From: Paraspadella gotoi
Taxonomy: Eukaryota > Chaetognatha
DNA: 64,000 nt
Direction of reading: 5' to 3'
Assembly: GCA_051294375.1 (NCBI GenBank)
Contig: CM119269.1
Span: forward strand, 14,829,918 to 14,893,917
The position numbers were made by a program, and so were the translations under genes. Under the pieces are notes generated by a model. The model was not told the DNA's origin and ran no database searches. It saw only the letters and a program-made list of their open reading frames with translations. Of the stretch, positions 50,553 to 63,204 are shown piece after piece (the first letter of the stretch is position 1; the number at the start of each line of letters is the position of its first letter).

Positions 50553-53500
50553 TTTGAATTCACTTCTGGGTTTTTTAGGGGTTTTTTTGATTTTTGTTGT
50601 TTTTTTCTTCTTTCGAATTTGCGTTGAAAACCGCAGTTTTGTGCGACTTTAAAACTGAATTTATATTAGCTGTTAATTAGTTACAATAACTTGTTTTTCA
50701 TTTGATGATTTTATCTTAACAGGGGTCAACGCTCCGTTTTCACCAGTTTCTCCCCCTTTTTTCAACTTTTCCCCTCTTTCACACGCATCCAACCCCTCAC
50801 GCAATTAAGGATGGCACCGAAAGTTATAAAACTTTCCAATTTTTTTTTTCTTTTAGAAAAAAAAAATGGTGTATGAGACCGAAAGAAAGAAGAGGATTAA
50901 GTCTTTTGGCAAAAGATGTGCGACAAAAGCTCTTCTTTTTATTCACTTTGTTGTTCTTTTTTCTTCTTTGTTTTCTTCAGTTTTAAGGTTTTATAGGTTT
51001 GGCATGTTTCGGGTTTTTTTTAATTTTTTCGTTGATTGCTTTTTGTCTCTCAAAGACAATGAATTTCGTTTGTGGCTTTCGCTTTTGGGTGAGTTGAGAA
51101 ATTCTGGAAGGAAGAAAGAAAGGGGAGGGAAGGGGGGAGTTTAGTGCGAGCGCGTTGGAGTGGTGGTGGAGTGGAGGATGAGGGTGTGAGTAGGCGAAGG
51201 AGGATGAGCGAAGAAATGAGGGGGTGAGAGGGGAAGAAGGGGTGGAAGAAGAATCGAAAAAGGCGGAGAAGAATACGGGCGATGGTGGAGGAAATTGTAA
51301 TAGAGAGGGAAGGTAAAAAAAAAAGAGTGAAAAAAAAAAATATATTGGGAATTCGGAAGAAGTGAAAGGCAAAGTAAAGGAGAAGAAGAAAGAAGAGGAG
51401 GAGGAGAAGGATGAGAAGGCGGAGGAGGAAGAGGAAGAGGAAAACTCGAAAGTCAAATCTCATCGGGATTAAAACTTAAACGAGAGGAAAAAAAAAGGAA
51501 AAAAAAAAGAAAAAAAAAAAAAAGAAAAACAATCGGTTTGGAATCTAAACAAGGAAATCAAAGGGTAAAAAGGCGGGATGGTTGTTTTGAGAAAAACTCT
51601 TAAAGAAAAGTCGTTTACTTTTTATTTCGTGTTTTTTTTTAAATTTTTTCTTATTTTCTCGTTCCGATCAGTTGCGTGAGAAGAAAGGGCGACTTAACGG
51701 TCTGTGAATTTACGAACTATTTCTTTCTTTTTTCAAAATTAAAAACAATAACGCCGACGGGCGGCGGCGGCGGCGGCGGCAGGGAATGACGATTCGTTTA
51801 AAAAGCCTCGTTTAACTTGATGAGCGTAACGGCGAATTTTCAAAGAGAAGATGACTCTATGTTATTAAAACAAAGAGAAAAGAAACAAAGAAGATAACAC
51901 TTTGAAATTGCGTTAAAACCGCTCCCAATGTGAATTTATAAATTTTTTTTCTTTCAAATTTGGAATCGATTACAGTGTCTCACGTTTCGTAGTATCGAAA
52001 AATGTTCTCATTACTTTTTTTTCGGCTCTGGCATCAAAACTGAAAAAAAAAAAAAAACAATCTCGCCTCAAATTTTTTTATTTGATTTTTTTCTTTTTTT
52101 CAAGTTGGTGAATTTTAGGAAAAGTTTTTCACCGTTGCCAGAGTTTTTTTCGGTCGTCGGAAGAGAGAGATGACAGAGAGCGAGTGGAATGACAGATAAA
52201 AATGACAGAGAGCGAGTGGAATGACATAAAGAGATTAAATGACAAACAGTGGTGTCAGAGAGGGACGGCAATGACAAAAAAGAATGGTTGCATTAAAACA
52301 AATTTAGTAAATGAAGTAAAAGTGAAAAGAATGAATCGCAAAAAAGTCTTTAAGGAGATTCTAGATATATTTAATAGATATATATATGACTATTGCCCAA
52401 GTTACATAGAAACGACTAATACATGATTGGCTTGCAATTGCGCTTGGCAACCGACGTGTCGAGCGTTGAGAAAAAAACCTTTGGAAAACAAGAAAAAGTC
52501 TAAGACAATTTTTTTTCAAAGTTTGGCTGGACTGGATTCGCGCTAAGACGCGCGTTAATCTTCCTTTCAACTTTTTTCTTCCTTCCTTTTTTTTTTCTTA
52601 TGCCCCTTTGCGTTTTTCAGGCTCCTTTTGCAATTCTGTCCACTTTTTTCGCACGGTTTAATGCAGTTGTATTTTCGCTTGCGTCTGGAAAAGAAAATGC
52701 TTTCACTGTTAATCTTATAGATTTTAAACTAATCCTACGTAGTCTTCAGAAATTATGCATATTTTTCAAACCATCTAAAAATAATTTTTAAAAATTCATA
52801 TTCTTTATATTTGTTTTTGTTTGCACGTTGGCAGCGTCTTTCATCCTTCCCTTGTTCCTTTCCCTCGTTAGTTTTTAAATTTTTTTGCTAAATTTATGAT
52901 CTGTTTACTTTTTTCGTCAGTCAATCCTTAACAGGGTTCTGTTTAACTTTAAGACTTCGAACGGCCTTCGAGCAAATATTTATTTGACAAATTGAAATTC
53001 TGACGATTTCAGAAAAAGAATCATTTTTGTTGTCGCGTGGGGGAAAGGTTGGAAATAAATTTCAAAGGAGACAAAGGATTAAAAAAATAAGTTGCGATTC
53101 AATCTTTAAAAAAATAACGTATTTGTAATGCTTCTAATAAATTTTGTAAAATGTTAAATCAATGTTTTAGTGTTATAATAAATTCGAGATTGAATTTATC
53201 GTTAGAAAAAAACACAAAAACTAAATCAAAAAATAACCAAATATAAATTTGGATATAATTCAGAATGATCCACCGTCGGAGTCATAAATGGATTTCTTCG
53301 TCTTGCTTCCAAAACCGATGCCCAAAGGGGCTGACCCTTGGGACCGTGAGCGCCCTCTTCATCTCTCTCTCTCTCTCTCTCTCTCTCGATCTCTCTCTCT
53401 CGTCCATTCTCTCTCTCTCTCTCCATCTCTATCGTTGCCCCCGGCAGAAAAAAACTTACCCCGAAGTCATGAATTTTGACAATCGTCTCATTCTTCGCTC

Positions 53501-55202
53501 CGCACGAAAGAGAGGGACAGACACTCAGCGCGTGGCGACAGACAAAAGGACAGACAGAGAGACAGAACAAAAAAAACCCCTTCTGACCGGAACGAAGAAG
53601 AGAGATAGAAAGATTGGGAGATAGAAGCGAGAAAGAAGGAAACTAAAGGGCAGAAGGGAAAAGAAGCTAAGGAAAGAAGAGAGAGGAGAGAAAGAGAAAA
53701 AGAAAAGATTTTATCGATTTATCTATTAAAGTCGTTTTTTTCTTTTTTTTTTTCGTTGTTGTTGTTATTCTTGTTGGAGGCGATTGTTTGGTTGAACTTT
53801 GTCTCAGAAATCGAGGTTCCTATTATTCTATTATTATGTTTTTTATTATTACCTCAAGTTTCTGTCTAGATTTGTGTGGCTATTTGATAAGCGCATAATT
53901 TCATCAACAGTTTCAAATTAAAAGATATGAAAATAAACCAAAAAACGATCTGTCAATATAGATTTAAATGCCTCTGGCGCCAATGAGTGAAGCAAGTTCG
54001 CCTTCGACGAGCCACTGGGCCGCGAATCGGGACGACCAACTCCACCCAGACCCGACGAACCAGCTTGAGGTTCCTCCTTCAGATACTAAAGATTCTCCCT
54101 CTTAATTCCGGGTGATTAGCGACTCTGGATCGAGTCGACCGTAAGTCGCTCCTTTCCTTGTAACAGCTTCCGGTCGTCGTTCGTCGTTCGTCGTCGTCGT
54201 CGTCGTCGCCTCGGGAGTCTTCGCCATCGGCGTTCCAAAATTTCTTAAACAAAGGAGGAAAAAAAAAACCTTTTTCCTCTAAATTCTGAGATTTTTTGAA
54301 AAGTCGCCGCAAAAACAAAAAGGAGGGAAAAAGTCAAGAAACTCGCAATTTTTATTTTTATTTTGAGGAAATCGGTTTTAAGTTGCGACGAGAATATTCG
54401 CGGAGCAGCTCTAAAAGTCACTTTTCGGTCGGTCGGTCTGTTCCTTTTAAGTTTGAAATGGTTTTCACTTGACTAATACTTAATTAATAGTTAATAGAAA
54501 GCTTGTGTACCCAGATATGCTTAATGTGTATATGCTTTATACTTGTATGGTTGCGTGATTATCTGTATGTAAAAAAGTTAATGTGGCGCAACATATTGAA
54601 ATGATATTTTCTTGGGTTTTTTTTTTCTAGGAATTGGCGGCCATTCGTCATGCATTTTTAGTTTTGGGTTTCCGTTTGAATTTTTCGCGAATAAAAAATC
54701 TAAATTGGTGCCAAAAAATGTCAAACTATTGTGACCAAAATAATATCAAACTTTAGGGGAAAGGCATTTGTTTTGATGAAGCCACCGCGATAGAAAAATC
54801 GGATATATATTACGTATATTTTATGTAAATGATTACTCATAATATAAAAAATGGTGATTTTGTTTCGAATCGAGAAATTCGATCGAAAATTTTCAAATTC
54901 CTTTCGAATCATCGAACCGGAATTGAAGGGTTCGGTTCCACCCAGAGACCGATCCTCCCAGTTCAAGTAAAAAAATGTAAATTACTATGAAAAGAAAGAA
55001 AGGACAAAAAGAAAGAACAAATTTTAATAATCTTGGTGCCTGTTCGTGCGGCTCGCGGACCAGTATGAGAAATGGTCTCTCTTGCTCTCTCTCTCGTGTT
55101 CGTCTCGTCTCATCTCTCGTCTCTCTCCTCTCTCTCTTCGGTTCTCGTCTCTTCTCGTCTCTCTCCTTTCGTCTCCACCTGCGCCAGCCTTGCCGCTTCT
55201 TC

Positions 55203-55261
55203 AGGAAAACCATGAGTCTGTTGCTGCCGCAGACTCTTCGCCACAAAAATCCATTCGAGGT
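55203..55261 (+). CDS. Weak candidate exon, unknown gene
   Basis: A strong acceptor (CCGCTTCTTCAG) after a long pyrimidine stretch is followed by an open frame reading ENHESVAAADSSPQKSIR and a weaker donor (GAG|GTTATT). The composition is that of a disordered linker. No partner exon could be joined with confidence. Confidence 0.2.
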
Positions 55262-56309
55262 TATTTTTTTAAAATGGAGCAAAAGAAACATTAAAAAAGG
55301 CGAGAAGTTTTTAATTTATTAATTCAGGAAGGAAATTGAATTTTTTTAAGGGGACCCCAGTGATAAAAATGATATCATAAGCTTAAGGGTTATCATCAAA
55401 GAATTTTGAATGGTGATAGTCATTATTTTTCTTTGCACGGGAAAGTGGCAAAAAAATTCCTATCTCTTATTGTAGGGAAAACAAAATTTAATAATTATGA
55501 AAAAACATTTAGTTGACCCTACCTAAATATTATATAATACCATTATTTTTATTTTTGTATTAGAAAATATTTTTTACTAAATTCCATTTTGTTTATTTTT
55601 ACTAATACAAAGCTACAATTTTTAGGTTAAAGCGCTCATTGACAAAGGCTTTACAAGACTAATATTTTTTATATTTTATAATTACTTAAAACAGACAAAT
55701 CAAACCTAAATTCTATTCTTACAGAAACAAAACTGTAATAATTATTAATTAATATTCATATTCATCCCTTAAATGTATTATTAAACTATATTGATTCCTA
55801 ATTATAAATTAAAAATTTAGCAAAGTAAAGACTTTCTCTTCTTTTAATATTTATAATTACTTCAAAGAGTTTTATTTTATCATAACAGAATCATTTGAAA
55901 AGAATTTAAATAAAATCAAGTCGATACCTTAAATTTGATTCATTCCTTAGTTTTTTTTCTATAAATTTTTATGATAAAGCTGAAATCTTTTTAAAATTTT
56001 TTTGGAAAAAAAAATTTAAATTTGAAAAAAGATTTTTCTTCTTACCGATTTTTTTAAAGAAAAATTAAGCTGGCTGATTTTATCGAATTTTTTTAACATA
56101 CTTTCCCAAATGAATTATAGAAAAAAAAATTATATAGTCAGAACCAGCTTAAGTTAAAGGGTCCAAACATTATGTTTTCAGCTTTTTACCCCCCTGTTCA
56201 CTTGGTCCTTTAAGGCGTTTTGTTTACTTTTCAACTTTTTAACTTTGTTTATTTTTTTTTTTTTTTTCTCTTTGTTTCGTTTCGACCTCGCAGGGTTGCT
56301 GAGGTGGGA

Positions 56310-56315
56310 AGAGAG

Positions 56316-56357
<42 letters not shown>

Positions 56358-56388
56358 GAGAGAGAGAGAGAGGAGAGAGAGCAGAGAG
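56310..56388. repeat. (GA)n microsatellite
   Basis: GA tract with single-base interruptions, followed by a GTC/ATC-rich array (56405-56560). Confidence 0.85.
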
Positions 56389-56389
56389 A

Positions 56390-56576
56390 CGTCTCATGGC
56401 ATCGTCGTATGATTATTGTCACCGTCACCGTCGGACTCATCATTATCTCCGTCGTCATGGTCGCCCTGCCGGTTTCTACGTCGTTAAGATCGTCATCCAT
56501 CACGTCGTCGTCGTCTTCGTCGTCGTCGTCTTCGTCGCCGTCGTTGTCGTCGTCGTCCTCGATCTCAAAAACTTGA
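56390..56576 (+). CDS. Weak candidate exon: membrane-helix-like segment plus Ser-rich tail
   Basis: The frame reads RDVSWHRRM, then about 20 hydrophobic residues (Ile/Val-rich, like one membrane span), then a Ser-rich tail ending SISKT and TGA at 56574. The DNA beneath is a diverged GTC/ATC repeat array, which translates to Ile/Val in one frame and Ser in another, so the helix may be a by-product of the repeat. Confidence 0.2.
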
Positions 56577-57205
56577 TATCCAGAGGGAAATCTGATCGCG
56601 CGACTTTCTTTGGGGGAGAAAATTTAGTTATATTTTAATTTGAATATTGTTCAATGTTTTAGAAAATGAAATGACAATCGAACCGTAAAAATGAGAAAAA
56701 GGGACGGGGAAAGAGAGTGGGAAAGAAAGATGGAAATAAAAAAAAAAAAGAACAAATAGCAAAAAGATAATTAAAAGGAGAGAAAAGGAAAAAAGAAAGA
56801 AAGAAAGAAAGAAAGAAGGAAAGAAAGAAACCAACCAAGAATCACAGCATCACTTTGTTTGTAAAATTCAAAAATATAAAATTCGACAAAAGAAGAAAAA
56901 CTCAGATGAACCGTAAATAAATAATTCTTTGTTTTATAGGTTATCGTTCCAACTTCCCCTCTCTCTCTCTTCCCTGACGCCGTCTCCTTATTTTCTCTTC
57001 ATTTTCTCTTTATTTTCTCCTTTTTTTTCGTTTTTCCGTCTGGAAACTATTGTTTTGTTGCGAGGACGGCGAGAAAGTTCAGACAAAAGGGAAAACGATA
57101 TTTTTTTTAAAAAACTTTTTCCGTCACATTCTGTCCACCCAATTCTGGTCCTCTTTGTGAAAGTTGCTGATTTTTAGAGCAAATTGTGATTGAGAGACGA
57201 GAGAT

Positions 57206-57292
57206 GATCGAGAGAGAGAGAGAGAAGAGAGAGAGGAGAGTGAGAGAGAGAGAGAGAGAGGATGACGAGAGTATGCACGAGAGAGAGAGAAG
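57206..57292. repeat. (GA)n microsatellite
   Basis: GA-rich tract with GAT and GAC interruptions. Confidence 0.85.
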
Positions 57293-57422
57293 TAAGAGAA
57301 GAGAGTGAGGATGTAAAGGCATACAAGGGGTAATCAACGCGAACTGGTCACAAACACCTACCGAGGATTAAACAACTTCGACGGTGGTGATATTAGTCAG
57401 CGGGGAGATTTGACATTTTCGA

Positions 57423-57455
<33 letters not shown>
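57423..57455. repeat. (GAC)n microsatellite
   Basis: Eleven perfect GAC/ACG units. Confidence 0.9.
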
Positions 57456-57994
57456 AAAAAGAGCAACGTCGAAGACGATTTTTAGTTTTTCGATAAAATT
57501 AAAGACGAAAATAATTTTTTTGTTAATTTGAGACGAAAAACATTACACCAGATTCTTTCCTGTTATCCGACTCCACAGGACAGATGACTCGATTTCTTTT
57601 CTCAGGATGCGAGTGATGGCGAAAATGGCAAAGATGGCAAATAAGGAAAAGGTGGCAGAAATGGCAGACGTGAAAAATGAGGATCAATTCGTCAAATTGA
57701 CGTTTGAATGACGGAGCGCATTCTTCATCGAGGCTTTCGACGCCGAAAGGAAGGCATCTAACGCTGAGGGGATAATTTAGCTTTGAACTTTAATTAAAGT
57801 AGTAACGATAACAAAGAAAACCAGTTGTTGGTTGTTGATAAAAAAAAGAGTAAAATGTAGACCAAAGTTGGAAGATAAAAAGCAGACCGACAGAGAGACA
57901 TGGTGACCAAGGGAAAGCCTAATAAAAAAGATTAAGAATTTAGATTCACAGTAAGAATCGATATTACGTGAACGGCGTTATGAGCAGCAGTCAG

Positions 57995-57996
<2 letters not shown>

Positions 57997-58047
<51 letters not shown>
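57997..58047. repeat. (GAC)n microsatellite, poly-Asp if translated
   Basis: About seventeen perfect GAC units in an open plus-strand frame (57968-58198) that reads SSSQG, poly-Asp, SSPRESWSGNP. A GAG|GTCAAG donor-like site follows at 58108. An acidic coding exon is possible but unsupported by any partner exon. Confidence 0.85.
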
Positions 58048-58048
<1 letters not shown>

Positions 58049-58722
58049 TCTTCACCGCGGGAATCCTGGAGCGGAAACCCTGGCCAGACTCGGCGGAAAG
58101 TCGTTGAGGTCAAGAATCTCATTTGCATACTGAAGTCGGAAGATTCAATCACCATTTTTTTTTATTTGAACAGGTATCTCGTGGGAAAACGAGATTAGTG
58201 TTAATTAAAATGATCGGAAAATTAAGAATAGAAAGTAACATAAACCAAATAAAATCGAAAAGTAAAAACCAAACAAAAACAAAAAAAAACAAAAAACAAA
58301 ATGGGAGGACGTGACGATAAGCGGGTGACATAAACGAGGGAATCGAGATTTTGTCGCTTCGATCGTCGAAAACAAAAGACGATCGATTGAAAAGATTTCG
58401 TCGATATCGTTTTATTTCCTCGATTTCCTCGATCATCTTCCATTTTTCGGGTTTTGATTATAAAATGAGATAAAACTCTGTTCAACAAGAAAGAATTTTA
58501 AGGTTGGGATCCACGAGAGAAGGAAAGGAGCTTCAATTGCAACGCGACATTTTCTCAAGCGAAGATTTTTATTTTTATTTTTCAAGACAAATATTCCGTC
58601 GTTGCGCTGATAGCGTTACCCTATAACCTTGATTGGAACGAGCATCGATAGAATAAAAGAATATGCAAATGACCATAAGGTTAAGATTCTTATCAACGAT
58701 TCGAACACTGCCGCTGATTATG

Positions 58723-58766
58723 ACGACGACGACGACGACNNNNNNNNNNACGACGACGACGATGAA
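58723..58766. repeat. (GAC)n microsatellite with 10-N gap (58740-58749)
   Basis: Perfect GAC/ACG repeats border both sides of a 10-N gap, so the array was too repetitive to assemble. Confidence 0.9.
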
Positions 58767-60987
58767 AGACGATGATTTCATTTATTGATTCCGAATTTTT
58801 AGTCAAAAGAAGATTCCAGATTTTTCTGCGGTTTTCGTTCTGCATGATTCGCGCGAAGACACGAAGATGCAAAGACAGGGAAAATGCAAAGAAAATTCAC
58901 GAAGCAAAATGCAAAGAGATTTGAAAAGCATGCAAGCAGGGACAGGAAATATGAGTTAAATGGCGTCAAAACAAAACGAGAACATGCTAATAAAGATAAC
59001 AAAATTGACACAAAATTGACATATTTGAAAAAAAAAAGTAAAGATAAACTTTTCGGTAAATTTCAACAGAGACATAATGATGAAAAAACGATCATCTTTT
59101 CACAATAGTGAAACGAAAATAATATTTGTTAATTTGATTTTCTCGTTTGCCAAAGAAATATTTGTCAGTTCGTTTTCGTGTCGGATCCACAAATTCTAAA
59201 GAATCCGATTTTTTTTTGTTTCTAAAAACCGAAAACGGAAAAAAAAGTTGTTTTTTTTTTCTTTTTCTTCTTCGGATTCTCGAATTTTTCCGATACTCAT
59301 TTTAAGTCTGGAATATTTACCTTTCCACAGAAGCGGGTAAGTGACGAGGTGAGGAGAAGGTGAGGCGACGACGACGACGACCGATTCAACGGAAGGTAAG
59401 GCGACGACGGCGACGACGACGAAATCGACGGTGAAACTCGGGTAAGTGTGACGAGCGAGAAAAAATATTTCCCCCCCTTTCCCAAAAGGAGAAAAAATAG
59501 AATATCGATTTTCGAAAGTGAAAACTTGAGCCGAGGGGGGGGGGAGCCTGTTTCTTTTAAATTAGTTTTTTGTTTGTCGTTGTTTATGTTTCAACTTTTG
59601 TTATTCTTTTTTTGTGATAGAAATTTGATCAAAGGTTTCTTTCGCTCCCTGGTGATTTCCAGGAAAGTATATACCAGACGATTTTAGTTTGGGTTGGGAC
59701 TTTTTAAAAAAAATTATTTTCGGTTTGAAGATTAAAGATTGTTTTTTTTTTTTAATATTGTAATTTTTTTCCCTTTTCACGAATATAAAGCGATTCGATT
59801 GCTTCTATAAAAAAGAAGACTAATTGAAAGCTTTTAAAGAAAAAAAAATATTTAAAGATAACGTGATAACTTTATATTTGGAGTTAAACGTAGTTTCGCT
59901 CCGTATTTTTAACGAAATAAAAAAATAACAAGAAAATCGGTTTTCCTGTCGAAGTCGTGGCTTCACGTCCGAAAGGAGATGATGAACATTTAGGCCGTTG
60001 TGTTCGTTGCCCAATCATCGTCGTCGTTTTCATCATCGTCGTCGTCGATCGTCGTCGTCCTTCTCTTCGTCCTCGTTCTCGTCGTCGTCTCCGACAAATA
60101 AGAATCGCGTGCGCCGAATTCGAACCCTCCGACCAATCGGAACCGACCTTCCAAATATTAAGCCAATCACGATCGTTTTCCTTAAAAATTGAGATGAATC
60201 CGAACAAATTGGGCCAATCGGACGACGATCCGCTCATCGCAAAACTTACTCGCGACGTCAGCGACGGTGCTTTTTCTAAGAAAATAGACTTCGCGCGGAA
60301 GAGAAGAATGGAAAGAAGGACTTGGTAAAGATAAAGACGTAGGATAAGAGATTGAGATGGAGAGATCGATGATGTTCAAGATGGAGTGAGATGATGTTGA
60401 AGATGGAGTTCGACGATGTTGAAGATGAGGATCTATTTTGTATCAGTATGAAAATGAGACTAAATGAATGAGAGAGAATAAAAAAGTTCTATCTAAAAAT
60501 TAGAATAAAAAACGTAAATTTAAAAAAAAAATAGAGGATGAGCTTTTTATAGAAAAGATTAATACACAGTTGATGAGAAAGAAGATGAGGAAAAGTCAGA
60601 AGATGAGGAGTCGAGAGAAGAATAATAAAATAGAGTCGCTGAGGATCATCACGCGAGGAAGAGGAAGAAGAGGAGGAGGAGGAGGAGAAAGAGGAGGATA
60701 CGGTCCACGAAGGACGGAACGGGACGGGACTCGGGGGCACAATGGGGTAAGGGTCTCTCCCGCGACGAGGAGCGAGGTGAGGTGAGGGGAAAAGGAGAGA
60801 TGCTAGGTAAGGACAAGGGGTTGGGTAGGTGAGGAAGGAGGGACGAGCGAAAGTAAGGCAAGGATGACACGAAGATGACGACGACGACGACGACGACGAA
60901 TATGAGGATCCGTGCGAAAAAAAAAATGGTACTGATGTATTGTGGCGACCGCCCAAAAAACTGTCGAGGCGGAGAAATTATTGGGGG

Positions 60988-60988
60988 A

Positions 60989-61019
<31 letters not shown>

Positions 61020-61102
61020 GAGAGAGGAAGAGAGATGAGAGAGTGAGATGAGAGATGAGAGAGGATGAGAGATGCAAGAGAGAGAGAGAGGAGAGAGAGA
61101 GC
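60988..61102. repeat. (GA)n-rich tract
   Basis: GA repeats with GAT interruptions, just before the large gap. Confidence 0.85.
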
Positions 61103-61287
61103 AATCATTAAAATCTTTCGTGACCAGTGCATGCCAAAGGGGTTATGGAGGGAAAGCGGTGCCCTGACGCCAAATGCAAGATAAGAACAAAACATTTGAA
61201 GAAGATTCAAGTTATGAGCAAATAAGGATTAGCATGCAGCGTATCAGTAAAACGTATTCGCTTTGCCAATGTTCGAATATATTCACT

Positions 61288-61415
61288 NNNNNNNNNNNNN
61301 NNNNNNNNNNNNNNNNNNNNNNNNNNNNNNNNNNNNNNNNNNNNNNNNNNNNNNNNNNNNNNNNNNNNNNNNNNNNNNNNNNNNNNNNNNNNNNNNNNNN
61401 NNNNNNNNNNNNNNN
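61288..61415. other. Assembly gap, 128 N
   Basis: Run of N. Nothing can be said of its content; flanks are ordinary AT-rich DNA. Confidence 1.
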
Positions 61416-62918
61416 ATTCGCACATATTACAAAGTAAGTAGATCAATTAATTTGGCTCAGAAAGAAACATTTAAAGGGACAAAATCGCACGGTGCCAGAA
61501 CCGGGCCACGTCTATTTTTCATTGTGTCGCTGATGTTATCTTTGCCTTTTTAATTTTTTTAATTTCTTAAGGAACTAAAATTTTGAATTTGTCGTTTTAA
61601 TTTTTTAAGACGGTAAATTCAGTTGTTGAAACGGTTTCAATATTATATTTGAATAAGTTAATAAATTATCTTATATTTCACATTAGATTTCAGAATATAT
61701 GAGAAGTCTTCATCTTAAACAGAACGGCTAATTCAAATGTGTTGCGCTGCAGTGACTGCCTGTATCACGTGTTTCTGTGACATATGATTATTACAACGAT
61801 ATGTATGACATGCACTACTATAACTATTTTAGTAATCATAGCCAAATTGCTAATTTATACAGCATTAAAATAATCTATCATGAGCATAGATTATGGTAAT
61901 AAAATAAAGCAGTCCCTGAGCTTCGGATTAGGCTTTGTAACACCCTATGAATGCCGGGTTACTCCTATTCTTAGCAATATTGAGAAACCAATTTTATGCA
62001 AGTTATTAGCATATAGACAGACTGATCCGACCGAAAGTGACTTAGAGTTGCTCCGCAAGCGAACGGTGCTGCACACATGCAATTTTTTTTTCACTCTCAG
62101 ACGTGTGGCCGACAAGACAGCCGGCCTCTAGCCGCCTCATCCGCGAGTGGCTGACTCGTTGCAAGGGTGTTCGATAACCACCATGTAAAGGAAAGCCTCG
62201 TCAAAAGTGTATTAGACTTTTATTAATTGGTGATTAACGGTATTTAAAGCATTAAAACACGTTGCATTGTTTTGCAAGGCTTGTAAACTTAATTAGAAGC
62301 CAATTTCTATAAGCTAATATAACTTCTAGGTAAGCAGTAACATAAAAACAAACAACTGAGGAAAAATCTTTTCGAAAATTTTATTTCCCTTTAATTTCTA
62401 TCTTAAATAAAAATTTCAGCGAAGCTGGATAACTTCATTTCATTTCACTGGTAAATTAGTAATATGTAAAAATTTGACAACGAGAAAAATTTTCCGTAAT
62501 CTATAGACATGAAAATCTTTTAAAAACTACACGCCATCTATAATGACTACATATGCTGGAAGAAAACGGCGAAACGTTTTCCATTTTTTTTTAAATAGTT
62601 TGTACTAGCGCGTCAGAAATCTTAAGAGAAAGTCGAAAATTTTATTCCGAAAAAAATTATCTTTTAATGCATACGTTTGGTACTATATCTCAGAAACCAG
62701 TGCAGGAATTTAAAAACGGTTTTTTGCATGCTAATATTGACATCATTCTCTGTGGATCGGCATAAAAATATATACAAAAATAAATCATTATCAATTCTCT
62801 GATGAGGTATCTAATGTCAAAACAAAAAAAAAAAAAAACAACGCCGCCGCGTTTAAAAAAATAACCGAGAAGCATCAATCGATGGACTTATGCTTCCACC
62901 CCCGACTGCTCCTCGCAG
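61416..62918. other. AT-rich stretch, no gene seen
   Basis: Apart from the SINE fragment at 61905 no exon or element is recognised. Confidence 0.5.
61905..61985 (-). mobile_element. Diverged SINE fragment (copy 3)
   Basis: The plus strand reads GCAGTCCCTGAGCTTCGGAT, then AGGCTTTGTAACACCCTATG and CCGGGTTACTC. This matches the tail half of the elements at 2890 and 16366. The tRNA-like head is missing or too diverged to see. Confidence 0.6.
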
Positions 62919-63157
62919 GCGTCTCGATGCTGGCACCAAAGGACAGGCGCGTTCTCGGCCGGCACTGGCCCCCACGTTTCACGTTCGACAGGTCATCCCA
63001 TTACTCGGTCGGTATGGAAAAGAGAGGATTCACAAGATGCGGCACCGTTGGTTCTATGTAGAGAAGTGCGGAGAGAAGGTTTAATAAAGTTATCTTAAGA
63101 GTAAGAGAGAAATCTCTCTCTCTCTCTCTTCTCCCTCTCTATCCCTTTCTCTCTCTC

Positions 63158-63204
<47 letters not shown>

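Larger units (their letters stand above)
39340..51123. repeat. Copy B of the duplicated block (probable assembly duplicate)
   Basis: It repeats 27873-39314 collinearly and in the same orientation, about 3 percent longer. Differences are mostly single-base insertions and deletions, many in homopolymers, spread evenly over exons, introns and intergenic DNA. All genes in it are frame-broken. It ends where copy A ends, and unique sequence follows. Confidence 0.9.
51124..61287. other. 10 kb AT-rich, microsatellite-rich region without a firm gene
   Basis: Likely the real upstream flank of the Echinoid-like gene. It contains a purine-rich stretch (about 51100-51540), a GGC repeat at about 51765-51781, a 30-bp tandem duplication (GACAGAGAGCGAGTGGAATG twice, 52173-52226), a CT tract (about 53358-53425), GA tracts and several GAC/TCG arrays. 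A few open frames with plausible splice edges are listed separately. Nothing is assigned to a known family. Confidence 0.5.

Noticed and set aside
39340-51123. Real recent tandem duplication with pseudogenised second copy
   Set aside because: Indels are as frequent in exons as in introns, cluster in homopolymers, and the breakpoint coincides with an N gap in mid-exon. An assembly artefact explains all of this better, though it needs read evidence.
53967-54104. Plus-strand 45-codon frame starting MPLAPMSEASS
   Set aside because: It is protein-like, but an in-frame stop lies directly before the ATG and no splice partner or known family was found.
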